Shown here: positions 26,501 to 35,800 of the stretch, in pieces
Layout of the letters: each line of letters starts with the position of its first letter
Numbering within the stretch: position 1 is the stretch's first letter
NCBI RefSeq assembly: GCF_020164585.1
Contig: NZ_JAIQZF010000007.1
Span: forward strand, 107,556 to 171,555
DNA from: Psychroflexus curvus
Lineage (GTDB): Bacteria; Bacteroidota; Bacteroidia; Flavobacteriales; Flavobacteriaceae
Direction: 5' to 3'
DNA: 64,000 bases
The notes under the pieces: model-generated
The model's database searches: none
What the model saw: the letters and a program-made list of their open reading frames with translations, nothing else
What the model was told of the DNA's origin: nothing
Translations under genes and position numbers: made by a program

Positions 26501-27991
26501 CTAAATTTGTTTCTCTAATTCTTTTGCTAGTGTTCTATCGTTGGATAATCTAGCCACTTTGTTTTGTCCGCCGAGCTTCCCAACAGATTTCATATACTTC
26601 TGAAATCCATTTTTAGGAACCTTAGTAATCACGAGTGTTTTGAGCATATTCCCCTTTTTCAGGTCTTTATAATAGGAATTTTGCTCCTGGAGCAAGTCAT
26701 CAATTCTTTGTGCAAATGCCTTAAAATCATCAGGTTCTTTTTCAAACTCGATAAACCATTCATGATAAGGTAAGCCTTCTTTTGGATTGATTTGCGGAGC
26801 CACTGTAAATTCATTGATTTGAACGTCAAATTCTTCTGAAGCCTTAATGATAGACTGCTCTACTTCCTGAGCTATCACGTGCTCTCCAAAGGCTGAGGTA
26901 AAGTGTTTGATTCGTCCTGATACTTTTAATCGATAAGGCTTTGTGTTGGTGAACATCACTGTATCTCCAACATTATAACGCCATAAACCTGCATTTGTGG
27001 AAACCACCATTACATAATTGACACCTATCTCCACCTCACCAATACTATGAATTTTTGGGGTTTCATCAAAGAATTCATCGGTTTTTATGAATTCATAAAA
27101 CATTCCGGAGTCCAGTTGTAAAAGCATTCCTTCTTCTTTTTGAGAATCCTGAAAAGCAAAAAAACCTTCTGAAGCCGGATACAGTTCGATACTATCTACA
27201 GAGACTCCAATTAAGTTTTCAAACTTGGAACGGTAAGGTTCGTAGTTGACTCCCCCGTAAATAAAAAGCTGTAAATTCGGGAATAGTTCTGCAATGGTTT
27301 TATCTGTTTTCTGATGAAGTCTCTCAAAATAAGTCTGCACCCAGGACGGAATTCCACTGATGATCGTCATGTCCTGATCATAAGTCTCTTCTACTATAGC
27401 ATCAATTTTCTCATTCCAATCGTCCAGCGAGTTGGTTTCCCAGCTGGGAAGCCTGTTTTTCTGAAGATAATTAGGAACAAAGTGAGCTACAATCCCAGAA
27501 AGCCTTCCAAAATGGATTCCATTTTTTTCTTTGAGTTCTGGACTGCCTTGCAAAAAGATCATTTTTCCATCTACAAAACTAGAATGCCCCGTTTCTGCGA
27601 TATAACTAAGAATCGCATTCCTTGCGGCATTGGTATGATTGGGCAGGGAGTCTTTGGTAAGCGGGATAAATTTTGAACCGCTTGTTGTTCCAGAGGTTTT
27701 TGCAAAATATAAGGGTTTCCCAGGCCATAACACATCTTGTTCTCCATCAACCACCCTATCGACGTAGGGCTTTAAACCCTCGTAATCCTGAATGGGAACT
27801 TTATCAAAAAAATCTTTATAATCTTTAATGGTATCAAAATGATGATCTTCACCAAACCTGGTTTTACGCCCTTCTTGAATTAACATGTTAAATACTTTCA
27901 ACTGAGTTTCTTCAGGGCGAGACGACCAGCCTTGCATTTGATGTGAAATGTATTTCGCAAATAGTTTTGCTGCAATGGACTTTAATGACAT
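26501..27991 (-). CDS. GH3-like acyl-adenylate family protein
   Basis: 496 residues, named after plant GH3 auxin-conjugating enzymes; bacterial members probably activate a carboxylic acid with ATP and attach it to an amine. Motifs include FAKTSGTTSGSKFIPLT (phosphate-binding loop, about residues 102-118), YPASEGFFA and WRYNVGDTVMF. The bacterial substrate is unknown. It sits between the M23 peptidase and the DUF6909 gene with 8 and 23 bases between, so it is likely co-expressed with them. Confidence 0.88.
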   Translation of the reverse strand: MSLKSIAAKLFAKYISHQMQGWSSRPEETQLKVFNMLIQEGRKTRFGEDHHFDTIKDYKDFFDKVPIQDYEGLKPYVDRVVDGEQDVLWPGKPLYFAKTSGTTSGSKFIPLTKDSLPNHTNAARNAILSYIAETGHSSFVDGKMIFLQGSPELKEKNGIHFGRLSGIVAHFVPNYLQKNRLPSWETNSLDDWNEKIDAIVEETYDQDMTIISGIPSWVQTYFERLHQKTDKTIAELFPNLQLFIYGGVNYEPYRSKFENLIGVSVDSIELYPASEGFFAFQDSQKEEGMLLQLDSGMFYEFIKTDEFFDETPKIHSIGEVEIGVNYVMVVSTNAGLWRYNVGDTVMFTNTKPYRLKVSGRIKHFTSAFGEHVIAQEVEQSIIKASEEFDVQINEFTVAPQINPKEGLPYHEWFIEFEKEPDDFKAFAQRIDDLLQEQNSYYKDLKKGNMLKTLVITKVPKNGFQKYMKSVGKLGGQNKVARLSNDRTLAKELEKQI

Positions 27992-27999
27992 ATTAGTAG

Positions 28000-28872
28000 C
28001 TATTCAAAATTTATGTAATCTGAAGGGTTGACAGGATAGCCGTCTACCCAAAGTTCGAAATGCAAATGTGGCCCATAAGAAAATTCACCTGTATCGCCCA
28101 CGACGGCGATGGCTTCTCCGGCTGTAACTAAATCTCCCTGACTTTTCAATAAAGAGCTGTTGTGCTTATAGACAGAAATCAATCCTAAATTATGTTCAAT
28201 AATGACGACATAGCCTGTTTCTACAGTCCATTCTGCAAAGATAACTGTACCGTCCAGAGTGGCTTTAACAGGCTCGTTTTTTTCGGTAACGATATCAACT
28301 GCAAAATGTTTTTCTTCAGCATCATAGACGTCTGAAATTCGTCCTGAAACAGGAGGGAACAACGTGAAATTTGTGTTGAACGTAGCTCTTTCCAACAAGC
28401 TATATTTGTCTTCCTGCTCTACTTTAGCGCGTAAAATAGAATCCTGCTGCGAAGCAGACATATTAATAGTATCAGGATCTATAGATTTGGTCTCCTGAAG
28501 GGTATAAGCCTGTTTCATATCGAGAGAATCTACTTCCCCAATAAGCATGTTGCGTATGGACTGAAAGTAAGCTGAGTTTTTATTGACTACCGTCGTGAGA
28601 GAATCTACTGTGAGCGTGAGACGGGTGGCTTTGTTTTTTAAGGCTGTTGAAGAATAGCCAGGAATATACTCTCTTATAGGTGTAAAAGCAATTAAAAGCG
28701 CTGTTCCAGTCACTAAAAGCAAGCCTGAGATGGCAGATAAAATAATCACGTTAAGCTTTGATAATTGGAAGGATAGCCGTTCTTCAAACGTGTCTTCATT
28801 CAAAATCACTAAACGGTACTTATGAAGCAGTTTTTGCTTAATTTTTCGCTTGTCTTTTTTTGGTGATTTCAT
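28000..28872 (-). CDS. M23 family metallopeptidase, membrane-anchored
   Basis: 290 residues: a basic N terminus, one membrane helix at about 39-58 (VIILSAISGLLLVTGTALLIAF), a coiled region, and a C-terminal LytM/M23 domain. The zinc-binding residues can be seen in HFAVDIV and in GPHLHFELW near the end. The first motif reads KHFAVD, where H and D match the family pattern H-x-x-x-D. Such enzymes cut peptidoglycan cross-links or act as activators. It begins the minus-strand series M23, GH3-like, DUF6909, rmlBACD and is divergent from tatA. Confidence 0.88.
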   Translation of the reverse strand: MKSPKKDKRKIKQKLLHKYRLVILNEDTFEERLSFQLSKLNVIILSAISGLLLVTGTALLIAFTPIREYIPGYSSTALKNKATRLTLTVDSLTTVVNKNSAYFQSIRNMLIGEVDSLDMKQAYTLQETKSIDPDTINMSASQQDSILRAKVEQEDKYSLLERATFNTNFTLFPPVSGRISDVYDAEEKHFAVDIVTEKNEPVKATLDGTVIFAEWTVETGYVVIIEHNLGLISVYKHNSSLLKSQGDLVTAGEAIAVVGDTGEFSYGPHLHFELWVDGYPVNPSDYINFE

Positions 28873-28935
28873 AGAATTATAACTCGTACAAAGATAGAAT
28901 AAAGTTAATTTATGTAGGTTTTAGATTGATAAACC

Positions 28936-28964
28936 TTTGATTTAGATTTTTATCACTATTTTTG
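28936..28964 (+). promoter_or_regulatory. Promoter of tatA
   Basis: TTTG at 28936-28939, a 17-base spacer and TATTTTTG at 28957-28964, followed by the tatA ATG 17 bases later. A clean match to the Bacteroidetes consensus. Confidence 0.75.
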
Positions 28965-28980
28965 TAGCAAATTTAAAGTT

Positions 28981-29181
28981 ATGAATACACTTAACGTAAT
29001 AATGGGAATGGTAGGTCCGTGGCAATGGATCATCATAGGTGTTGCAATTCTTCTGTTATTTGGAGGAAAGAAAATACCAGAATTGATGAAAGGTTTGGGA
29101 AGTGGTATTAAAGAATTTAAAAATGCCTCCAAAGAAGATGAAACCAGCGAAACTAAAAATGAATCTAAGTCTATTAAATAG
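28981..29181 (+). CDS. tatA: Twin-arginine translocase subunit TatA
   Basis: 66 residues: a short periplasmic N terminus, one membrane helix ([14 protein letters not shown]) and an amphipathic helix after the [20 protein letters not shown] hinge, then a charged tail. TatA forms the pore ring that moves folded proteins across the inner membrane. No tatB or tatC is near; in Bacteroidota tatC is usually elsewhere. It has its own promoter and terminator. Confidence 0.92.
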   Translation: MNTLNVIMGMVGPWQWIIIGVAILLLFGGKKIPELMKGLGSGIKEFKNASKEDETSETKNESKSIK

Positions 29182-29196
29182 ACTAGATCAGACTAT

Positions 29197-29237
29197 AAAA
29201 AAGACCCTGTTTACATTGTATTCAGGGTTTTTTGTTA
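29197..29237. terminator. Bidirectional terminator between tatA and lpxH
   Basis: AAAAAGACCCTG at 29198-29209 and CAGGGTTTTTTG at 29223-29234 form a hairpin with A- and T-runs on each side. The two genes converge, and the hairpin overlaps the last codons of lpxH. Confidence 0.85.
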
Positions 29238-29986
29238 AATTTTTCCAAAGAAAACTCTTCTCCATCAAAAACACCATAAGTGTAATGTGCAATCCAATCT
29301 CCTAGATTGATATACTTAGAATCTTTTCCCACCTGAATTTCCATCGGCAAATGTCGATGACCAAAAATGAAATAATCATAGTGCCCGTTTTCCAGCTTAC
29401 GCTTAGCATATTGAGCCAGCCATTCGTTTTCCTCACCCAAAAACTTAGCATCTTCATCTCCAGAAATGAGTTTATTTTTCACAGAAAGGTACCTGGCCAA
29501 TCTCACCCCAAGATCGGGATGCAGCCATTTGAAAAACCATTTTGAAACAGGATGAACAAAGACTTTTTTCATGCGTTTGTAACCTTTATCGCCTGGTCCA
29601 AGTCCGTCTCCATGACCAAGAAAAAACTGCTTTGAATTGAATGTAAATACCTGTGGTTTGAAAAAAACAGGGATGTTGAGTTCTTCCTTAAAATAGTTCT
29701 TCATCCACAAATCATGATTCCCTACAAAATAGTAAATCTCGATTCCGGAGTCTTTTAGTTCTGCCAGTTTGCCTAAGGTTCTCACAAACCCTTTAGGAAC
29801 AACTTCGCGATACTCAAACCAAAAGTCGAATAAATCTCCTAGAAGGAAAATAGCATGCGCATCCTTTTTTATGTCATCTAACCAGGAAACGAATAGTTTT
29901 TCGCGTGCTAAACTTTCAGAATGCGTTGGTGCTCCTAAATGATTATCACTTGAAAAATAAATCTTTTTGCCTTCGGGAAGTTTCAT
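29222..29986 (-). CDS. lpxH: UDP-2,3-diacylglucosamine diphosphatase
   Basis: 254 residues, calcineurin-like metallophosphoesterase. It hydrolyses UDP-2,3-diacylglucosamine to lipid X in lipid A synthesis. Metal-binding motifs in order: SSDNHLG, LLGDLFDFW, VGNHDLW, LGHGDGLGPGD and FGHRHLPM. The family member in Bacteroidota is annotated as LpxH-like. It converges on tatA and shares the terminator. Confidence 0.88.
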   Translation of the reverse strand: MKLPEGKKIYFSSDNHLGAPTHSESLAREKLFVSWLDDIKKDAHAIFLLGDLFDFWFEYREVVPKGFVRTLGKLAELKDSGIEIYYFVGNHDLWMKNYFKEELNIPVFFKPQVFTFNSKQFFLGHGDGLGPGDKGYKRMKKVFVHPVSKWFFKWLHPDLGVRLARYLSVKNKLISGDEDAKFLGEENEWLAQYAKRKLENGHYDYFIFGHRHLPMEIQVGKDSKYINLGDWIAHYTYGVFDGEEFSLEKFNKKP

Positions 29987-30126
29987 GTAGTATAAATCTG
30001 GCTCAAATATACTGAAAGCTTAAAAATTAAATGCGTTTAAACCGCTTTCTGCATTTTAGCTTAAATATGCAAAAGCAGGGTTTAACTTTTGGCTAAAATT
30101 TAATGCAGGCTCACGAGATATTCTAG

Positions 30127-30134
30127 TATTTTTG
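30127..30134 (+). promoter_or_regulatory. -7 promoter element for the head-GIN gene
   Basis: TATTTTTG matches TAnnTTTG, 24 bases before the ATG at 30158. No TTTG is at the ideal distance upstream. Confidence 0.5.
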
Positions 30135-30157
30135 ATTTTGAATCAAATTCAGAACTC

Positions 30158-30844
30158 ATGAAATTTAAAATCAACCTAGTCGTCTGCTTATTATTGATAG
30201 CCTCCACTTCAGGAGTTGCTCAGGTCAAAACGGTCACTCCTGGTGAAGATTTTTCGAGCATTAAAGTATCCACTGGTCTTTTTGTAGAAATTGAGACAAA
30301 TTCAAAAGAAAATAAAATTGAAGTCAAAGGATCTGAACGTGATAAAGTCAACATTGAAGTTAAAAAAGGTGAACTACAACTTAGCTTGCCTGTTGGTCAG
30401 ATTTTCTATGAAGCCGAAATTCTAGTAACCGTCTATGCCAAAAATGTGGAAGAACTGAAAATTAGAAGTGGCTCTGAAGTTGAATTTATCTCAATAGTAG
30501 ATCAGAATAAAATCAGCTTAATAGCTTCGGAAGGCAGCTATATTGGTGGTGAACTGGATGTTGATGATTTAACTGTCAGGTCTGTTACCGGAGCAAGTGT
30601 CAGTTTGATTGGCTCCGCAGACACATCGCGTGTGGAAGTGAAAACCGGGGGCTCCTTTGATGGTGAAAAATTAAAAACCGAAACAACAAACGTAAGTCTC
30701 GGTTTTGGAGGAGAGGCTACTGTATATGCTACTCAAGCGTGTAATGCGAGTGTAAATGCTGGTGGAACTATAATGATTTATGGCAATCCAGAAACGCTCA
30801 GCCAGAGCGTAAAATTGGGAGGTAAAATAAAGGTTATAGAATAA
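30158..30844 (+). CDS. Head-GIN domain (DUF2807) secreted protein
   Basis: 228 residues with a signal peptide (cleavage near TSGVAQ, residue 22). The body is a repetitive beta-structure with motifs such as VKVEIKGSERDKVNIEV, VTVYAKNVEELKIRSGSEVEF and the glycine-rich end NAGGTIMIYGNPETL. It belongs to the family of the 'putative auto-transporter adhesin, head GIN domain', present in most Bacteroidota, with unknown function. The exonuclease gene follows after 20 bases, so both may share the promoter at 30127. Confidence 0.82.
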   Translation: MKFKINLVVCLLLIASTSGVAQVKTVTPGEDFSSIKVSTGLFVEIETNSKENKIEVKGSERDKVNIEVKKGELQLSLPVGQIFYEAEILVTVYAKNVEELKIRSGSEVEFISIVDQNKISLIASEGSYIGGELDVDDLTVRSVTGASVSLIGSADTSRVEVKTGGSFDGEKLKTETTNVSLGFGGEATVYATQACNASVNAGGTIMIYGNPETLSQSVKLGGKIKVIE

Positions 30845-30864
30845 AAAACAGCAATCTCAAGCTT

Positions 30865-31866
30865 ATGAAAGAACCTTTGTTAGCCTTCAATGCCAACGGA
30901 ATTTACTGCGCTGCTGCAGATGTCTATCTGGACCCCTGGCGAAAGGTGGACAAAGCCATTATCTCTCACGGTCACGCCGATCACTCCCGCTGGGGAAACA
31001 AAAAGTACATCACACACCACCATAATATTCCCATCATGAAACACAGGTTGGGAGAGATTGATGTGGAGGGAAAAGCTTATGGCGAATCCTTTACCATCAA
31101 TAATGTCAAATTCAGTTTGCATCCTGCCGGACATGTGATAGGAAGTTCACAAATTCGCGTAGAGCATAAAGGCGAAGTATGGGTATTTACGGGTGATTAC
31201 AAAGATGAAGTTGACGGTGTTTGTGCTCCTTTTGAGCCTGTAAAATGCGATACCTTTATTACGGAATGTACCTTTGGTTTACCTGCTTTCAAGTGGAAAC
31301 CCCAGGCTGAAGTGATGCAGGACATCAACCAGTGGTGGCAGGACAATAAAGCAGAAGGGCGAACCTCTGTTTTATTTGGTTATTCCCTCGGGAAAGCTCA
31401 GCGCCTTCTCAAGCACCTCAACCCAGACATTGGAAAAATTTATACTCATGGTGCTATTGAAAACATGACCGAAGTCTTAAGAGCAATGGTCGATTTTCCT
31501 GAAACTACCCGAGTGACCAGAGAAACCACCAAAAAAGAGTTAAACGGCAATTTAGTTCTAGCACCGCCCAGCGCTCATGGGGGAACCTGGATTCGGAAAA
31601 TGGTGCCTTATGTCACTGCATCAGCCAGTGGCTGGATGACCTTCAGAGGAGCTCGTCGCCGAAGAGCCATCGACAAAGGTTTTGTGATGAGCGACCATTG
31701 TGACTGGGATGGTTTGCTCAACAGCATCAAAGCCACTGGCTGTGAAAAAGTCATTTGCACACACGGTTACACCGATATTTTCTCTAAATACTTGCGTGAA
31801 CTAGGCTATGATGCCAGAACACAAGATACCCAATACGAAGGCGAATCTGTAGATTCTGATTTGTAA
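30865..31866 (+). CDS. Ligase-associated DNA damage response exonuclease
   Basis: 333 residues with the metallo-beta-lactamase fold (SHGHADHSRWG metal motif near residue 36, VFTGDYKDE, and late SDHCDWDGLL). It belongs to the family called 'ligase-associated DNA damage response exonuclease', beta-CASP-like, which normally forms an operon with an ATP-dependent ligase and a DEXH helicase for double-strand break repair. Here the head-GIN gene is upstream and an ABC transporter is downstream; neither partner is in the window. Confidence 0.85.
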   Translation: MKEPLLAFNANGIYCAAADVYLDPWRKVDKAIISHGHADHSRWGNKKYITHHHNIPIMKHRLGEIDVEGKAYGESFTINNVKFSLHPAGHVIGSSQIRVEHKGEVWVFTGDYKDEVDGVCAPFEPVKCDTFITECTFGLPAFKWKPQAEVMQDINQWWQDNKAEGRTSVLFGYSLGKAQRLLKHLNPDIGKIYTHGAIENMTEVLRAMVDFPETTRVTRETTKKELNGNLVLAPPSAHGGTWIRKMVPYVTASASGWMTFRGARRRRAIDKGFVMSDHCDWDGLLNSIKATGCEKVICTHGYTDIFSKYLRELGYDARTQDTQYEGESVDSDL

Positions 31867-31930
31867 CTTCAGCAAGTTTTTCTAGAGTAATCAATAAAAT
31901 TCATAATGTTTTTGTAACATTTTTATGGAT

Positions 31931-31950
31931 TTATTACAAATAAGTAATAA
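31931..31950. promoter_or_regulatory. Perfect inverted repeat before the ABC transporter operon
   Basis: TTATTAC at 31931-31937 and GTAATAA at 31944-31950 are exact complements with a 6-base centre, 25 bases before the start of the ABC ATPase gene. It may be an operator; no regulator is next to it. Confidence 0.4.
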
Positions 31951-31974
31951 TTTTCCCTAACCAAAACTAGTGTT

Positions 31975-32877
31975 ATGAATCAACTTCGATTACTCAGTGT
32001 TTCCAAAACCTACAAGAACGGTGTAAAGGCCTTGGATGATGTTTCTATAGAAATCAACTCTGGAATGTTTGGTTTGTTAGGTCCTAATGGAGCCGGTAAG
32101 TCTACACTCATGCGGACCATTGCCACCTTGCAGCAACCCGATAGTGGAGAAATCTATCTTGATGATATCGATGTGCTCAACCAAAAAATGGAACTGAGAA
32201 AGATTTTGGGGTATTTGCCACAGTCTTTTGGGGTGTATCCCAAACTTTCAGCAGAAAAGCTACTTCATTATTTTGCTGAATTGAAAGGGCTCTCCAACAA
32301 AGAAGAACGCAAAAGAATTGTGGATTACGCTTTGGAAATCACAAATCTTTATGATGTAAGAACCAAACATGTGGCAGGTTATTCTGGTGGGATGAAACAG
32401 AGATTCGGGATTGCTCAATTACTTTTGAATGATCCAAAACTCATCATTGTAGACGAACCAACTGCTGGTCTGGATCCTGCAGAACGTCATCGTTTTCTAA
32501 ATGTATTGAGAGAAATTGGCACTAATCATATTGTGATCTTATCCACTCATATTGTGGACGATGTCAAAGAATTATGTACAGATATGGCTATCCTTAATGG
32601 CGGAAAATTGCTTTGCCATAAAAAACCTATTGATGCCGTTTTGGACCTGGAAGATAAAATCTGGGGACTCACTATAGATCGAGATGATTTAGAGACGTAT
32701 GAAACTGGATTCAATTTGATTTCGACCAACTATAACCAGGATAATTCCTTGAATATTCGCGTCTACGGCGATACCCAGCCTGGCGAAGAGTTTATGAAGG
32801 TACAGCCAGATTTGAGCGATGTTTATTTTGTACATCTCAAAGCGGATGAAACTGAAGCCATTAACTCTCAATCTTAA
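31975..32877 (+). CDS. ABC transporter ATP-binding protein
   Basis: 300 residues. Walker A LLGPNGAGKSTLM, Q-loop GYLPQSFGVYPKLSAE, signature YSGGMKQRFGIAQ and Walker B LIIVDEPTAGLDPAERHRF are all present, so it is an active ATPase of the DrrA/CcmA-like type. It is followed five bases later by its permease, a fusion with an M1 peptidase, so both act as one transporter. The substrate is not known. The start ATG is preceded by an inverted repeat. Confidence 0.92.
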   Translation: MNQLRLLSVSKTYKNGVKALDDVSIEINSGMFGLLGPNGAGKSTLMRTIATLQQPDSGEIYLDDIDVLNQKMELRKILGYLPQSFGVYPKLSAEKLLHYFAELKGLSNKEERKRIVDYALEITNLYDVRTKHVAGYSGGMKQRFGIAQLLLNDPKLIIVDEPTAGLDPAERHRFLNVLREIGTNHIVILSTHIVDDVKELCTDMAILNGGKLLCHKKPIDAVLDLEDKIWGLTIDRDDLETYETGFNLISTNYNQDNSLNIRVYGDTQPGEEFMKVQPDLSDVYFVHLKADETEAINSQS

Positions 32878-32882
32878 GTCTT

Positions 32883-35800
32883 ATGTTTTCAACTATCTTC
32901 AGATTCGAGATCAGGTCCTGGCTAAGGACACCTATCACCTATATCTACACCGTCTTAATGTTCCTTTTTGCCATGATCATGATGGCCTCTGCTGGGGGAC
33001 TTTTTGATAATTTTACGGTGACAACCACTTCTCCTACTTATCAAAATTCGGCTTTAGCCCTCAATGACATGATCAATGGTTTGTCCGTCTTTATCTACTT
33101 TTTACTGCCGTCTATTATTGGTGCCTCCATCAATAAAGATTTCAAATACGAGATGCATCAAGTTTTGTATTCTTATCCTATTTCAAAAACCAGCTATCTG
33201 TTTGCTAAGTTCCTAAGCGCTTTGAGTATTGTCCTGGTCATTATTCTTTTCATCTGTTTTGGAGTGTACCTTGGGAGTGTTTTCCCAGGAACAAATCCAG
33301 ATTTGTTTACGGAGTTTGACCTTTGGAATTACGTCCAGCCGCTCTTGCTTTTTGTGATTCCAAACCTGATTTTATACGGTGCAATTGTATTTGCTGTTGT
33401 GACCTTTTCAAGAAACATATTTATTGGCTTTATAAGCGTTTTGGTCTTAATTATCATCCAAAGTTTTGCCCAAAGCTTAACTGCAGATATCGACAATAAA
33501 ACCTTAGCGGCACTCATCGATCCGCTTGGAGCTCAGGCTCTAAGGCTTGAAACTGAATACTGGACCGTTTTTGATAAAAACAACAACTACCTTCCCTTCG
33601 AAGGTTACATCATCTACAACAGAATTTTATGGGCTGCGGTAAGTATTTTGATTTTTGCTTTTGTGTTTTTTAAATTCAAATTCAACCAACAGGCGATTCA
33701 GTTTAGACTTTTCAAAAGCAAAGCTGAACGTGTGATCAAAAGAAATTTTGGAAGCCTTCTACGGATTAAATTACCCGAAGCAAACAAAGCCTACAACTTC
33801 AAGCATTGGTTGAAGATGGCCTTAAAGCAAAGTCGTTTTGAAGCTCGATATATTTTCAAAAATTGGGTGTTTATTTCTTTTGCTTTAGTAACAATTCTTA
33901 TCACTTTAACTACTCTAGCTGTACGGAATCCGATTTACGGAACAACTACCTACCCCGTTACACGCGAAATGATGCAAACAGCATCGGGTGTGGTCAGTGG
34001 ATTTATGATCATCATCACATTTTTGATTGTGGGAATGCTTGTCAATAGAGCTAAGAGCGCCAACATGAACCAACTGGTAGATGTGACGCCCTTCCCCAAC
34101 TGGTCCTTTCTACTAGCCAAATTCATAGCGGTATTCAAAATGCAAGCTTCGTTTTACATTTTGGCTCTGGTTTTAGCAATCGGAGTTCAGGTGTATAATG
34201 AATATTACAAGCTGGAATTGGATTTGTATTTATTTCAATTTTTTGCCATTGATTATTTAAGGGTTCTTACCTGGACGGTAGTGGCGTTTTTATTTCACAC
34301 GCTTATCAAAAACCATATTGTTGGGTTCATTTCCCTTTTAGCCTTTCTTATTTTACTCTCCTTTTTCCCACAGTTTGGTATTGAGCAAAGTATATTCAGA
34401 TTTAATTCTGGAGGAGGTGCCACCTACTCCGATATGGTGGGTTATGGCCCTGGCATAAAGAGGTTTTATTTATATCGTCTCTATTGGTTAGCCTTAGCAA
34501 CAGTATTTTATATCCTAGCTATTTTGTTTTATCGCAGAGGTGTTTCTTACTCGGCCACGCAAAGAATTGAACGGGCTAAAGACAAACTAAATCCTTTATA
34601 CACGTCCATCATTGCCGTATCCCTTGTTGTTTTTGTAGGCATTGGTTCCTGGATTTATTACAACGACAATGTCATCAACGAACGCTACACTGGCAATGAA
34701 AGAGAACAACTTCGGGTCGATTATGAAAATGAATATGCGCATCTGACTGAACTAGACCAGCCCAGAATCACCAGTGTGAATGTGGATCTGGATTTATTCC
34801 CTGAAAAGCGTGATTTTAAGGCAAAAGGTAAGTTTATCCTGAAAAACAAAACGTCAAAACCTATTGATTCAATTGTCGTTTCTTTAAATGATTACCCTCA
34901 GTCCTATGCATTTGGTAAAAAGGGAGAAACCATTTTAAAAGATACGCTTTATGATTTGGAAATATTCAAGTTTCATCAGGCTTTAAAACCTGGTGAAGAA
35001 GTGACATTTACTTTCGACATGGAAAATAAACCAAATACTTTTTTGAATTCAAATTCACCGGTAAGAAGCAATGGAACGTTTATCAATAATGGAATTTTCC
35101 CTGGCTTTGGGTATAGCGATAGTTATGAAATTCAAAATAATAAAACCCGGGAAAAATATGGTTTAGAACCTAAAGAACGTATGAAATCTCCGCTCGACTC
35201 TACCGCTTTAGGCAGCACTTACATTTCTGATGATGCCGACTGGATAGATTTTGAAACCACGATTTCTACATCAAAAGATCAGATTGCGGTGGCTCCGGGC
35301 TATCTCAAGGAAGAGTGGATCGAAGGTGACAGAAGGTATTTCCGCTATAAAATGGATAAGAAAATATTGAACTTTTACGCGTTTAATTCCGCAGCATATG
35401 AAGTGTATGAAGATCAATGGAAGGATGTCGATATTCAGGTGTTTTACCATAAGCCTCATGACTATAATATTGAGCGAATGGTTGCTGCAGCAAAAAAATC
35501 CTTAGCCTATTACTCTGAAAATTTCAGCCCTTACCAGTTTAGTCAGCTGCGAATTTTAGAATTTCCACTGACTTCAGGTTCTTTTGCACAGTCTTTTGCC
35601 AACACCGTTCCTTATTCTGAAGCGATTGGTTTTATCGCCAAAGTTGACGATGAAGATAACGAAAGTGTAGATTACCCCTTTAGTGTCACTGCACATGAGG
35701 TGGCTCACCAGTGGTGGGCACATCAGGTGATTGGAGCCAACGTGCGTGGAGCAACTTTGCTTTCTGAAAGCATGTCTGAATACAGTTCACTCAAAGTTTT

